A stretch of DNA of 64,000 bases from Tyto alba (Eukaryota; Chordata; Aves; Strigiformes; Tytonidae), in contig NW_024881283.1 in NCBI RefSeq assembly GCF_018691265.1, positions 4,003,731 to 4,067,730 on the forward strand, written 5' to 3'. Numbering within the stretch: position 1 is the first letter of the stretch; each line of letters starts with the position of its first letter. Of the stretch, positions 11,735 through 22,460 are shown piece by piece. The notes below the pieces were generated by a model that saw only the letters and a program-made list of their open reading frames with translations, had not been told where the DNA came from and searched no databases. The translations under genes were made by a program, and so were the position numbers.

Positions 11735-11815
11735 CCTCAAGGCTATTATTTAAAATTATTTTTCTGTGCATGCGCAGCTTGAAAAAAGCAGAGAAACCCA
11801 TAAGCTCCTGATTCT
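11735..11815. promoter_or_regulatory. AT-rich patch with NRF1-like site
   Basis: GGCTATTATTTAAAATTATT is followed at 11767-11776 by TGCATGCGCA, which fits the NRF1 consensus half (GCATGCGCA). NRF1 sites usually sit in CpG-rich promoters; here the site stands in AT-rich, non-promoter-like DNA. A chance match is possible. Confidence 0.25.
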
Positions 11816-13740
11816 GCCCTTCCTCTAGTGGCATATGGAGTCACACTGGGCTACACCGTGCTTTTGGAGAAGCTGTCCAGACCTTTTCCCGCAGCACCAA
11901 GACGTGCAGAAACGCAGCCATTCTGCCGTGGGTGCATCCATCACCCGTCACCCCACCGGGAGAAGAAGCCCCACTTTGCCTCCAGCCCCGGGGCTCCAGC
12001 CCCACCTGGGTGGTGGGGGAGCTCGCTGGGAGTGCTGAGTCCCGCGCTCTCAGAGGCAATGGTGAGCATCCTGCCACACAGGCTCCTCTTCCCAGGGCTG
12101 ACAGGGCCTGCTCTGTCGCTCCCTTCTCGCTGATGGATGCGGTCGCTCCCAGCGCGTTCGCTGGGGTTTCTGTCCCACCTGTTGGGTCGCTCTGAGCTGA
12201 TGCAGTGAAGCAATCTATGAGCAGGACAGTGGCTGATGCCTCTGTGCTCGGCTGCCCACGGCCAATCTCTCCTGCCCAGGGGGGGGTGAGGGACGTGTCA
12301 GACTGAGGGGTTTCTCTACCCCAGGCTGCTGTTGCTGGGTCAGGTGCAGTGAGGCACCACCACGGTCCTGCTGGGACGGAGGGGAAGGGGACAGAGGGTC
12401 CTGCAGCCTCACCAAAACCCAGCCCTCTGGCTTCAGCTACTGGATGCAGGGAGTGGGTGAATATTTTTTGTGATGCTCAAAACTCCCAGAGAAAAATCAG
12501 AAAACGTGGCAGAAAGGTCAGAAACAAATGAGGCTTTTGAAGGACATGTCCTTTAAAGGATGCACCAGACTATGTAAGCTCTGCCTTCCCATGGCCTTAG
12601 CACCTGCACTGGGAACCGGTGATGCTGAGGGAGATACTGGTAGCTGCTGTCCCCAGTCTCCTGCTGCTGTGATCTAGAGATGCTCCGGCAGGTGCTGTGG
12701 GGCAAATAAATGGGCTACAAGAGCACCCGGGCCAAGGCAGTGGCTGAATCCTTACGGAGGGGCTCAGCCCAGTGTGGCCTCTGCCTAGTTGGGGGCTGCA
12801 GGGGGGTGCACAAAGGGCCGGCTGAGAGCAAAGGCTGGGCACGACTGAGAGGAGTCACCGTCCCTGCGAACAGCTACTGCCTGTCAGGTCGTTGCACATC
12901 GGTGGTGACCCAGCGACGGGCTCAGCCCAGCACGGCACCTGCGCTGGGGTGGATGAAGGCTCCACAGGGCAGAGGTGCTTGCATGGAGAAGGAGGGGAAA
13001 CTACTTGCAGAGGGTAAAAGCAATGGTGTGAGACCGTTCTGTGAGTGCTCACGGGGTGGGACTGAGCTGTACGGGGCAGAGAGGCTCCAGGGGTAAGGAT
13101 GTGACCTAGCACGTGAGGAGATCCTGCACAAACCCTGAAGATCCCAAAGGTTTCTACTTCAGGCAACAGCCTCCTGGGCGCATCACTCTGCTCTGGTGGT
13201 ACGGCAGAGCCAGCTTCGTCCTTGGAGGGTGAGATCAGTGCAGCCATAACACCAGCAAAGCTCTGGCACACGGCTGAGGGCTGACCCCAGCCTGGGCAGC
13301 CCTGCCATGCTCCCTGGGGGTGTCAGCTTTAATGTGGCCCACCCCAGCAGCAGCTGCCTTCCCAAGATGAAGCCCCCGGGTGTGTGTTTTGCAAAGCAGG
13401 AGGGATCCCTCCTCTCTCGTTGCAAGCACAACCGAAATGCAGGCTCCCAGCAGCGCCGGCCCCTCCATGGTCATGGGGCGCGCTGGAGCGGGCAGTGCGC
13501 CTGCCCACCCCGTTGCCTGTGTCACCTGCCTGGCCTTGGGGATGGCTGGCAAGGTGGGATCCACGCTGGCTGGCCACTGGGTTCCCATCTGGACCTGTGA
13601 GCTAGGAAGATCAGATGCTCTGTACCTCAAAGCTCGTTCCAACTTGGCTATTTCTTTGTGCCTTAAACAGCAATTAAGAATAAAAGTGGAGCTGCCTTTG
13701 CCTGCGAAAGGCTCTGTCTGACTCCTGTCTCCTTACTGCA
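11816..13740. other. Background, no gene seen
   Basis: GC-rich stretch with overlapping open frames but no domain. A 14-bp perfect palindrome at 12540-12553 includes GGACATGTCC, a perfect match to the p53 half-site pattern, but no second half-site lies near. The words at 13660-13690 (CAATTAAGAATAAAAG) lead into the AT-rich block that follows. Confidence 0.5.
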
Positions 13741-13744
13741 GTGC

Positions 13745-14045
13745 TGCTCTGATTTCCATCTCATGCATATCTTATTTAACATTCTGGATACTGTTTTGAG
13801 TGCCCCAATATTTTAAAATAAATTGCTGCATGTAAAAGACTTAATGTCACATTCTGTTATTCTGACTGTTAAAAGAAAAGTGAAATCTTCAATGGGGCTA
13901 GTGGAGCAGAAGCAATCACACAGAGGGAGGTCCTATTAATGTGTATTACGTTTCATTATTCCAGCACTGCATGTCAACTAGCTTCTCATCAGAACTCACG
14001 CAACAGATCACAGTATTAACTCCTTGCAACCAAACAGTGGGGCAG
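13745..14045. promoter_or_regulatory. Strong CNE candidate
   Basis: About 300 bp of sharply AT-rich, CpG-poor unique sequence: ATGCATATCTTATTTAACATT, AATATTTTAAAATAAATTGC, AGACTTAATGTCAC, CCTATTAATGTG and TTTCATTATTCC. No simple repeats. It ends just before a CpG-rich patch (14071-14260), the same pairing of an AT-rich element with a CpG patch seen at 37350-37790. A developmental enhancer is the natural reading; function is inferred. Confidence 0.45.
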
Positions 14046-14070
14046 GCTCTTTAAACTCTTTCTGTGTTCC

Positions 14071-14260
14071 TCGCTTCCCTGGCGTCGTCGCTCTGATGCT
14101 GTTCCTATGTCCTCAGCCCACACGCTCACGCTCCTGCGCACTCTCCTCAGTGCTGCAGCCCGGCCCGGCCCCCCGCAGCCTTCCTCCCTGCTGAGGAGGA
14201 GCACGGGGTGGGAGAGGGCGGCACGTCCTGGCAGGGGAGAGCGGGGCAGCCGGGGAGACG
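14071..14260. other. Short CpG-rich patch
   Basis: Counting by hand I find about 16 CpG dinucleotides in 190 bp, clearly more than in the neighbouring background. It begins with GGCGTCGTCGC. No TATA box or exon follows that I recognise. It could be an enhancer-linked CpG patch, a weak orphan promoter or a chance cluster. Confidence 0.4.
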
Positions 14261-16480
14261 GGAGAGGAAAGGGGATGATGGAGAGGGATGCGTGCAGGAA
14301 ACACAACGGAGAGAGGGTGAGGGGGTTGATGAGAAGAGGACTGAGACACAAGAGAAGCGGGTCCCCTGGGCTGGCAGTGCGTGCTAACCTCTCCCAGCTC
14401 CCCAGCTCCATGAGAAATCCCATCAAGGGGATCACCCCAGTGTCTTCCCGCTCCTGAAGGTCTCTCCAACCCCTGGGTGGTTTGGTCTCTCCAGCTTCTC
14501 AGCTGATCTCCTTCCCATCCTCCTGTCAGAAAATGCTCCCTGGACAGATTTACAAAGCATCCACTGGTTTCAAGGGTGTGATATGAGTTGCGGGAGAAGC
14601 ACCATTATGCTGGGGAGGGGGATGTGGGGAAGAGGAGGGAGATGGCAGTCTTGGGTCAGGCACAGAGACTGTGGGTGAAGGGGAGGTGGAAGGAGCCACT
14701 GGGTAACAGAGGGGATGAAAGGAAGCAACAAGGAAGGAGAAAATGCCTGCCCTAAATTGCAGATGACCCCAGCAGGCTTTTAAGCTTCATGTTTCCCCAT
14801 TCCCTGCAATGAAGAGACTCCAGCCCCACTATGGCCCATAAGGAAACAGGTAACTCAGTGCTGCCATGCCCTGCACATGCTGAGGTGCAGGAAAATGGGC
14901 TGAAGATGCAGCGTTTGTTATCAGCCTGGGTTGGCTGTGCATGGAGCTGTGTGGACCCATGCTGCTTGAGGAGCAGCTCCGTTTTGGGGAGGGAGAGGGT
15001 GGACTGATAAATGCAACATCCAAAATCCCTGCCACAGCTCCCTGGTGATGGAGGAGGCTCAGGGCAGGCCTGTAGGCTGGGCTGGCATTGATAAATGCCA
15101 GTTTGCTGGGCACAAAGCCCAAGAAAGGCATCAGAGAGGGACAAGAGTAGCATTTTCCTGCTCCATCATGGTCAGCCCCAGTATGAGAGTACTGAGGTCC
15201 TGGCAGAGCCTCTGGGCACCAGCCTGCCACAGTTTCTTCCCCACATTCCTGCTCACAGGAGTAAATGAGAAAGGTTTGCCTCTAATCCCCCTTTTCCCAG
15301 GGCATCCCTCCCTTGCCTTCCATACCCCAGCAGGGCAAGCTCTCTGGGTGTGGGGTTAGGCAGCAAACACTGCTCGGCACCCACAAGCTGGGAAATGGCA
15401 GCAGGTTTGTGGAGGGGGTGCTGGGCAGAACCTCATCCAGCTGAGCATGCAGGGGACATGAGACAAACATCTCTGTCTCCACTTACTCACTTGTGTTAAG
15501 CCTGGTCTATGCTGGGAAACCCCAGCTGTGTCTGAGCCCAAGAGTCCCTGAACAGTCTGGGCAGGGGAGCCTTGCCAAGTACCCCTACTCTGCAACAGAT
15601 TGCAAAGCATGTGTATTTAAATCACACAGTGCAGAAACATCCTTACAACCCATTTGGGGAGCGAAAAGCCATGGCAGGCTGGGACACGGCTTAGTGAGGT
15701 GCCACGCTGCTGTCCTAGGGAGCATGGGCACAGAGCGGTCAGCGGTGATGTGGGACCTGGGCTGTGGCTGATGGCATGTGTACCCCAGTCCTGGAGGTCC
15801 TGCACACAGGGGAATTTGCAGGAAAGGTTGTAACAACCATGGGGAAAAGGGGTTTTAGGGCAGTGGGGTGCGAGGGCATGTAGGATGGAGCAGGGAGGGC
15901 ACATGGGGATGCCTCCGGCCTGGTGGTGTCCATCTGTGTCTTCGGGATATGAGGGATTGGAAAGTCATGGGGGATGGTGCTAAAGCCCTGAGCCTCCCCA
16001 CTCTGACTCCCGTTCTGCTCTTCAGCCCAGCGGACTTGGTCCTGTAGGAGCAACAGGTACCAATATGGGAGTGTTACGCCCACAACAGGCACTGGAAACG
16101 CACAAAGCACACACAGGTCTGTGGCCAGATGTGTTTGTACGGGCTCGCCATCTCACCACCCAACACCCAGCCACCACAGGCAGTGCCGGATCTGCTCTCT
16201 GGGGCTTGGTGGGAGCACACCTGCTCTGCCTCCCCCCCCTGGGGATGACATACCTGCTTGGGATTCTCATCACAGGGCTGGCCCCCTCTGCAGTACCAGC
16301 TCCGAATTTACTGTCCCTCTCAGCGTCCTTCCAGTGACAAGCCGGAGGTGCAACGCCAAACCAGCTGGTGTGAGCTCATCTCCAGGGCCACGGCTCGCTT
16401 TGGCGGGGAGCAGCGGAGCGGCAGTTCTGTGACTGTGGCTTGGGGAGGGGGATGCTAGGAAGCCCAGGCATGGGGAATGC
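14261..16480. other. Background, no gene seen
   Basis: GC-rich to mixed DNA. Open frames on both strands are overlapping and domain-free. G-rich and purine-rich words dominate 14600-14720. There is no SINE core or AT-rich island. Confidence 0.5.
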
Positions 16481-16494
16481 GTTAGGGTGCTGGG

Positions 16495-16610
16495 GCTGCT
16501 CATGGAGTGGCAGAGGATTTTTTCTGAGGAAAATGAAAATCCTGGAAAAATAATGTATTTTGTAGCAATCAAAGATAGATGGGTGGGTTTTATTTCCATT
16601 TTCTGGGTGT
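16495..16610. repeat. AT-rich decayed repeat-like segment
   Basis: The words GAGGAAAATGAAAATCCTGG, AAAAATAATGTATTTTG and TTTTATTTCCATTTTCTG resemble the AAAATTT/TTTCATTT-rich repeats at 30300 and 38900, but too little is shared by eye to call the same family. It leads directly into a long T tract. Confidence 0.25.
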
Positions 16611-16663
16611 TTGTTTTGTTTTCTGCCCCAGCTTTTTACAGCCTCTGTTCCTGTATTTGTTCC

Positions 16664-16720
16664 TTTTTTTTTTTTTTTTTTTTTTTTTAATTTTATTTTT
16701 TATTTTTTTTATTTTCCTAT
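16664..16720. repeat. T-rich low-complexity tract
   Basis: A run of 25 T at 16664-16688 is followed by (A)TTTTATTTTTT-type sequence to about 16720. It reads as a degenerate homopolymer; as the reverse of an A-rich tail it could mark an old retroposon, but no body is recognisable. Confidence 0.9.
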
Positions 16721-18435
16721 TGTGGTTTTGAGGGATTGAGTCTTTTCTACAACAACTATTAAAGTTTGGGTTAGGAATTTCATGGGTGGTGGGAAAAAAA
16801 GCTTATGTTTTAGTTCAGTTCATTTCAAGTTAAATACCTGATGCTCCCAAACGTCCACCCCAGCTCAGACCAGGGACTTCACCAGTGCTGCTGCAGGAGG
16901 GCAATGCACATCTACTGGGTGTTGGGAGGCGCTGGTGCTGGTGAGGCCTGAGGGTACAGAAACTTGTTGGGATGTCACCCCAGCATCCCAAGTGCCTGAA
17001 ATCCACCTGTCCTCTCCTGAGCTGCTTCCACTCCAATGAGGGTCCCTCTGGGCCCAGGTCTGTGGCAGGGAGGGGGGGTCATCAAGCGTCACATCTGTTA
17101 TCTATCCCACCTGCCTTCACTTCTTCTTCCAGTCTTTCAAAGAACATATTAAAAAAAAAGAAACAAGAAATCTACCCGAAGCCTCTTTATTCTTTTTTTT
17201 CCCCCTTTCTTTCTGTCCATCCCCAAGTGCTGCAGCCGGTGGTCCTGCTGGCTTGGCCCTGTCCCCCCCCCCATCCCCAGCAGCCCTGCTCCCCACCCTG
17301 GCCCCTCACGTGCACGCCACAGGGAGCCTGAAGCAAGATCAGGGTTTGGGGACTGAGCGGGGGGCCTGAAGCCAAGCCCAACAAACACACGCAGTGGGAC
17401 ATCTCCACGGGCGAGGGATGGGCTGAGGCTTCAGGAGCAAGGCTCAGCGGCAGGGAGGGGTGTGGGAGGGAGGGATCCCTTGCTCTGCCCTTATCGGGGC
17501 TACAAAATGCGGCACCAGAGACACTTATCCTTCACCTTCACCTCCTCCTGACTGTCTGGGCCCAGGAACGTGCAGTGCTTCAGAGCTGCCCGGCACCAGC
17601 CTGGAGTCTGCAAAACTCCCGGGGGGGCAAACACCACATCCCTTGCTCCTTCCAGTGGCCCTTTGCAATGGGCTGAGCCCTATCCTGGCGTGAGTGAAGA
17701 GCGCAGAGAAGCCCGTGAGATGAACCACAGCAAGGTGGGGAGGTTCCCTTTTGACAGCTATGACCCCCAGCAAGGCAGTGAAAAGGTACCCAGCCCCAAG
17801 GGGGTCCTTGCTCTGCCCTGGCTTCATGGCACTTCCTGGCTTGTCTGGTTTGTCTGCTCCTTCTTGTTAAATCTGGTTTACCCAACACCATCCGGCAAAC
17901 GTGATGGCCAGTATGATCTGGAGTGTTCTCACCCCATGCCTGACGTGGTACTACAGCTTTGGTTAAGCCAGGAGATAGTCTGGCTGAGGTTTTGTTACCT
18001 GGACCTCTACCAACCCTACCCAGAGCCCAGGTGTGAACGCTGGGAGAGGCTTGACGCTCATATTATCTAGATCATTGTGCATCAATCTGTAATAGTAGCA
18101 GTAGTAGTTCTTGGCCAAGCACATCATGGGACAGTCTCTTCTAGGGACAGACGGGGTAAGAAGTGGCTGGAGCAGGGTGCACACCCTCATGCAAGGCTGG
18201 CCTGGATAGTCCATGTCTCTGCTCACACTGAAGCTAAGAGGGATGCATCATCCCCCCCTCCCTGGCCAGGCTGCCCCTCTCTGAGCCATCCCTGTGATCT
18301 GCATCACCCAGGATGCCCTCCTTCTCTGTGGCCATCTCCAGCCCAAGCCCCAGAGACCCCTGGCTCCTGCTTTTGTTCCTCAGGGCTGGCCTCGCTGCGG
18401 ATGCCTCCTGTTGCTGAGCGGCACAGGAGGCTGTG
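16721..18435. other. Background, no gene seen
   Basis: Starts AT-rich (to about 16850), then returns to GC-rich sequence. A-rich and T/C-rich words lie at 17151-17215. An open frame spans 17570-18070; its peptide has no family resemblance, and no good splice pair frames it. A triplet-like AGTAGCAGTAGTAG lies near 18091-18106. Confidence 0.45.
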
Positions 18436-18439
18436 AGGT

Positions 18440-18605
18440 GACCCCTGACATTAACCTAATTGTTCCTTCTCTTTGATTAGATGCACCACAAAGCTGGTAA
18501 ATGGATCAAATTAAATTTGAGTGGCGGCAGCACAGCTTTGGAACGCTGATTAGATTTGAAAATACCACATTTAAATATCTTAGCATTTGTGGGGATTAGG
18601 AGAGA
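18440..18605. promoter_or_regulatory. Strong CNE candidate with repeated GATTA motifs
   Basis: AT-rich, repeat-free block containing TTAACCTAATTG, GGATCAAATTAAATTTGAG and CCACATTTAAATATC. GATTAGAT occurs at 18475-18482 and 18548-18555, and GGATTA at 18594-18599. GGATTA is the reverse of TAATCC, the site favoured by K50 homeodomains (OTX, PITX, GSC families); GATTAG is a weaker variant. Three such sites in 125 bp suggest a homeodomain-bound enhancer. The binding factor is inference. Confidence 0.45.
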
Positions 18606-18875
18606 GAGGGGGAGCGCAAGCAGTGGGGGAAGCAGAGGAGGGGGCGGTGGGGGAGAGGCAGTGCCAGCCCCCCCACTCACACAGCTCTGAGCTGGGATGC
18701 CCAGCCTGGACCTCCCACCTACCCCTGGGCATCGACACCAGCTCTCCAGCTTGGCAGGTGGAGGGTCACTTCCCAGCTCTCGGCTGGGGCACATTGCTCC
18801 AGGTTCATCCGAGGTTTAGCGTCGCTGGATGTGGGGTTCACTCCCCCACCTCCCACCACACCGCTGTGCTCCCCT
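18606..18875. other. GC-rich spacer
   Basis: Purine-rich (18600-18655) then GC-rich unique sequence separating two AT-rich candidates. There is no gene or repeat core. Confidence 0.5.
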
Positions 18876-18879
18876 ATCC

Positions 18880-18985
18880 CCACCCGCCTGCTCTTAAATG
18901 TCATCTGGCGTCTGAGATTTATGCTGCACAATGAACTACGAACAGCAGCACAAGTCCATAAATGGGAAAGAAAACTGGAGCCCGG
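18880..18985. promoter_or_regulatory. CNE candidate
   Basis: CTCTTAAATGTCATCTGGCG, GAGATTTATGCTGCACAATG and GTCCATAAATGGG occur within 100 bp, with CpGs kept in CTGGCGTCTG and CTACGAAC. Retained CpGs in otherwise AT-leaning sequence fit purifying selection but may be chance. Lies 275 bp beyond the 18440 candidate. Confidence 0.35.
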
Positions 18986-19820
18986 ACCAGGAGACTGGTC
19001 CTGGGTCTGGATGCTGATGGTGGCAGGGCTGGCTCCCAGGCACTGAGCCCTCCCTCCTGTGACACCGTGGGTCCAGTCAGGAAACAGCCCCCATCAGTCA
19101 CAGACCCTGATGAGCTGGGACCATGAAACCCCATCCTTGCCCCTCTCCAACCAGCCTGACTCTGCAGCACTGTGGGGAGAAGCTCAGGGCTGGACGACCC
19201 GTCCCAGTGAGTGCTGGAAGTGCTGGGACCAGGCTGGGCGGGGGGGCTGATCCTGGCCAGACTGCATCCCCCCTGGGATCCCCATCCCAGGGCACGCAGG
19301 AGGCCAACTCTGAAAGCACTTGGGGGAGATATTGCGATGATATACATCTTGTGTGCACGTGTGTGTGTCTGGAGGGAGGGAGGGCTAGGTGCTGCTCAGA
19401 GGCAGGTCAATGGTGGAGGAAAGTGTCTGTGGCTAAGTACTCCGTGGAAGATGCCAGGTGTCGCAGGGACTGTCACTGACAGGGGATTTTGGCCCGCTCT
19501 GGTTCTGAGTGATCACACCGATGCTGGGAGCATGCAGAGAAAGACAAGTGAGCTCGGCTCCTGCTGAGGGGAGAGGGGAGTGTGGCTCTCCTGCCTGGCT
19601 CTGGAGTGATGGTGCAGGCTGGCACTTGCCAACAGGAGGTGGTGGCCAGCCCCATGCCCACTGCTCATGCCACGCCACCGTTCTGCAGTGTGATGGGTTG
19701 GCAGAGGGCAAGGCTCTATCAGAGCTCGAAGCCCTCTGCTTGGAGTGGCAGCTGCTGGGCAGCCAATGCAGGATCTGCCCATGCCCAGAACTGTGGCTGG
19801 CGGCGACCCGGAGAGGGTCT
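18986..19820. other. Background, no gene seen
   Basis: GC-rich, with many overlapping open frames and no domain. A short GTGTGCACGTGTGTGTGTCTG word lies about 19351-19370. No AT-rich island. Confidence 0.5.
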
Positions 19821-19825
19821 CTGGA

Positions 19826-20055
19826 GGTGCAAACCCGGGTGCACACGTGTGCGTGCACTTGAATGCTCCCCATGCCACGTGAACGTGCAAAAATGGGCAC
19901 AAGGAAAGCCCGGGCGTGCATGCGTGCCCCTGTGCCAGCACGTGCCCCTGCCTGGCTGTGCTTGCTCATGTGTGCAGCCCCCCGGCAGCTCCGTGCACAC
20001 TCGAGGTGAGCGGTGCGTGTGCGTGGGAGCGCTGGAGCGAGTGGGGCTGTGGCGA
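19826..20055. repeat. Degenerate TG/CA tract rich in CpG
   Basis: A 230-bp stretch in which GTG, CAC, CGTG and TGCA words alternate without a clean period. It includes a 12-bp palindrome, GCACACGTGTGC, at 19841-19852, which contains a CACGTG E-box. Alternating purine/pyrimidine order favours Z-DNA. A heavily mutated microsatellite is the likely origin. Similar tracts occur at 36466, 40418, 48868 and 51889. Confidence 0.5.
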
Positions 20056-20094
20056 CGTCACCACGACACACGCACATCCTTCAAGAGCGCGCAG

Positions 20095-20215
20095 GAGGCA
20101 GGCCAGCACTCTGCTAAGCAGAAACATCTGGGGCACATCTGGCTCCCATCAGAGGGACTCCGAAATATCTTTAGAAGAGCGAAAGAAAAGAGAGAGTAAA
20201 TCTCCTGCTGGGGCA
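20095..20215. promoter_or_regulatory. Weak CNE candidate
   Basis: GACTCCGAAATATCTTTAG and AAGAAAAGAGAGAGTAAATC break the GC-rich run. The purine-rich part may be low-complexity sequence, so support is weak. Confidence 0.2.
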
Positions 20216-20588
20216 TTCCTGTGCATCCCAGCACCTCGCGCTGAGTCCAGCCGCTACCCGGGGCCAAGTCCCTGCTTGCCTCCTTCCAGCCGTCCTCCAG
20301 CCAGAAGAGTTCCAGGAAAGGGAGAAGCGAGTTTCAAAGGGAAAAGCGGCATGGTGGGGTAAGGGGGAGGAAGGGAGGAGCAGTGAGGGTTTGCAGGGAG
20401 CTCTGTGCTTCCAGCCTCCCTGCAGCAGGCAGAGCTGGAGCTGCTGGGAGCAGCTGGGAGTGCTGGTGGCAGGAGATCAGTGAGGGGGGCTGGGAGCCCG
20501 CTTTGCAAACCTGTCCTGGGGAGGAATGGCAGCACGAGGTGGCTCTGCCAGGCAGCGGAGCCTGGCCACTGAGATGTTCAAAAAAGAG

Positions 20589-20598
20589 GGGGGGGGGG
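20589..20598. repeat. G10 homopolymer
   Basis: Ten G in a row after a short A-run. Short, but prone to sequencing-length error. Confidence 0.9.
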
Positions 20599-20744
20599 AG
20601 CAGGGGGTGCTGCTCTGTCCTTAGGCTGACCAGCCTCCAGAGGCCCATCTGTCACCAGATCTCTCAGGTGGCCTTGGTACAACCCTGAGCATCCTCTTCC
20701 TCTTGGAGAGCACTTGGATGCCAGAGCTGGGGAGGACCCCAGGA

Positions 20745-20930
20745 GCGAGAAGAGCTTTATGGTAATAGCAACAATATGTGGGTGATTCAGCTGTCAGCAA
20801 TAAATCCCAGCCCAGAGAGGACAGTTAAATAGTGAATGTCCCACTGGAAATTTTGACATTTCAACACTATTTCCACTCTGAGAAAATAATAAATGTTAAA
20901 AAGTGCAGAGTCCCAACACCTCCGTGAGGT
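20745..20930. promoter_or_regulatory. AT-rich patch, CNE or old repeat
   Basis: Contains TTTATGGTAATAGCAACAAT, GTGATTCAGCTGTCAGCAAT (a loose MAF-type TGA...TCAGCA arrangement) and AAATTTTGACATTTCAACAC followed by AAAATAATAAATG. The second half has the AAATTTTGACATTTC flavour of the repeats at 30300 and 38860, so the block may be half enhancer-like, half repeat relic. Confidence 0.3.
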
Positions 20931-22190
20931 GTGAATGCAGGGGTGGGACTGAGGGATGTAACTTCACCTAAGCAAAATGCCTTTTGTCTTCCTGAGCAGA
21001 AACACTGACTTGTTCAAAACAGAGGGTTTTTTGCTCATCACAGTGTGCAATGGATGCCAGAAGCTCTTTCTCCCATCCCAGATAGCAATGATGTGTCCAG
21101 ACAGGCTGGGGGGATGCTGGGCAGAGTAGTTGAGAATCCACTTTTCGGTCCTTCACAGATCCTTGCACTGAGTTGAAGGCTCTGGCTCCTTTACCTCGAG
21201 GTGCTGAGTCCCAGGGACACTATGTTTCCGAGCACTGAAGACTGGGCAAGGCAAACGTAAGATTTATGGGGCTTGTGTAAGGTTTGCAGCCTTGATGCTG
21301 AGAGATCTGAGGCTATCCAGGCACTGAAAGGCTGAGCTGAGCTGTGCGGTTTCACTGCTGGGTGAGGCACAAAACCTACAGTGAGCTGTAGGTGTTTCAG
21401 CTGCTCCTCACCCATCTCCAACCCTCTGCAGACCTCCAGGGGCTGAGCCAGGACATCTTCCAGGGAAATTCATGGACAGACATGGCTTCATAGGCCCTGC
21501 CAACCTCGTCTAGCAATGCTCATTCCCTTCTCCAGGCACCCAGAGGCTCCTGGGCCAATGCTGTTGGGACACCCAGGGAGACCACGCTTGCCTCAGGGCT
21601 CTCCCGTGTCCTGGAAGGGCTCTGGTGGCAAGGTGGAGGCGGTTTGTGGAGGAGGGTGGGATTTGGGACACATCTGTTGGTGTGCAAGCACGTGCTGGGG
21701 TCTGAGCCCCGGGCTGGGCGTGCATCAGGCCGCTGCCTGTGCAGGCAGAGCTGTCTCGCTCTGCAGCGATTTGCTCGCCGTGTCAGTGGGTGCTGGGTGT
21801 GCGCACGGGTCTGCGGTACCCACGGTGCCTGTGGGGCCTGTGGGCTGGCGGATGGGATGTGCCCTGCACGCAGGGTGGGTGCCGTGGGGTGCATGCAAGC
21901 TTGGGGGGGGGGGGGGCTCAGTCACACAGGTTGGGGTATCAGATTCCCCCTTCACCCCAGAGTGTGTCCAAACCAGCTGCACAAACCCCTCAGTGTGGGG
22001 TGGGATCTGCTTGATAAAAACCTGACTCCCAAACAGGAGGGTCCGACACATCCCCTGGCCTCCTGTGCCCCCCCCCAGCCTTGTCCCCAGCCTGGGCCAC
22101 CCGTGACGTGTGGGGAAGGGGCAAAGGCATTTCCAGGGTGAGCTGTGCAAGGCGCAGATGAAAAGCTTGGAAAGAGGGAGTTGCGGAGGC
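20931..22190. other. Background, no gene seen
   Basis: GC-rich. The part from 21660 to 21900 is TG/CG-rich without a clean period. No recognisable exon or SINE. Confidence 0.5.
21903..21916. repeat. G14 homopolymer
   Basis: Fourteen uninterrupted G. Able to form quadruplex-type structures, and the true length is uncertain in any assembly. Confidence 0.95.
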
Positions 22191-22199
22191 TGGGAAGGG

Positions 22200-22460
22200 A
22201 GCGGCGGGCAGACAGCAGAGTGGATTTCTGCTTGAGTGGTTATTATACCGTCGATTTGAAGAGACAGATGACGGCAGTGGCAGAGGAGGCAATAATTGAA
22301 AGCGCCATGAAACATTAATGAATGCCCAGGGACTGGATCAGGAGTTGTTAACGCTCACTTCGCTCTCTCTGTCTCGCTCTCTTTTTAAAGTCAAAATTGT
22401 TCCACTGCCCTCTAGGCGAAGGATTTATTTTTTTTTTCCCTCCCTGATTTAAAGGTGTAG
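22200..22460. promoter_or_regulatory. Strong CNE candidate with CTCF-like site
   Basis: From GAGTGGATTTCTGC onwards: TTATTATACCGTCGATTTG, GGCAATAATTGAAAGCGCC, GAAACATTAATGAATG and GGAGTTGTTAACGC, then a TCTCTCTGTCTCGCTC stretch and TTTTTAAAGTCAAAATTG. CpGs persist in CCGTCGA, AAGCGCC and AACGCTC although the block is AT-rich. At 22402-22420 the minus strand reads CCTAGAGGGCAGTGG, close to the CTCF core CCACTAGAGGGCAG. It may act as an enhancer with an insulator-type site; function is inferred. Confidence 0.45.

Noticed and set aside
11814..11836. CTCF-like CCACTAGAGG on the minus strand
   Set aside because: The following bases read AAGGGCAG rather than GGCAG at the right distance, so the match breaks at the key G-run.
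17570..18070. Plus-strand open frame with a possible GAAAAGGTACCC donor
   Set aside because: The donor is weak, there is no convincing acceptor upstream, and the peptide matches nothing I know.
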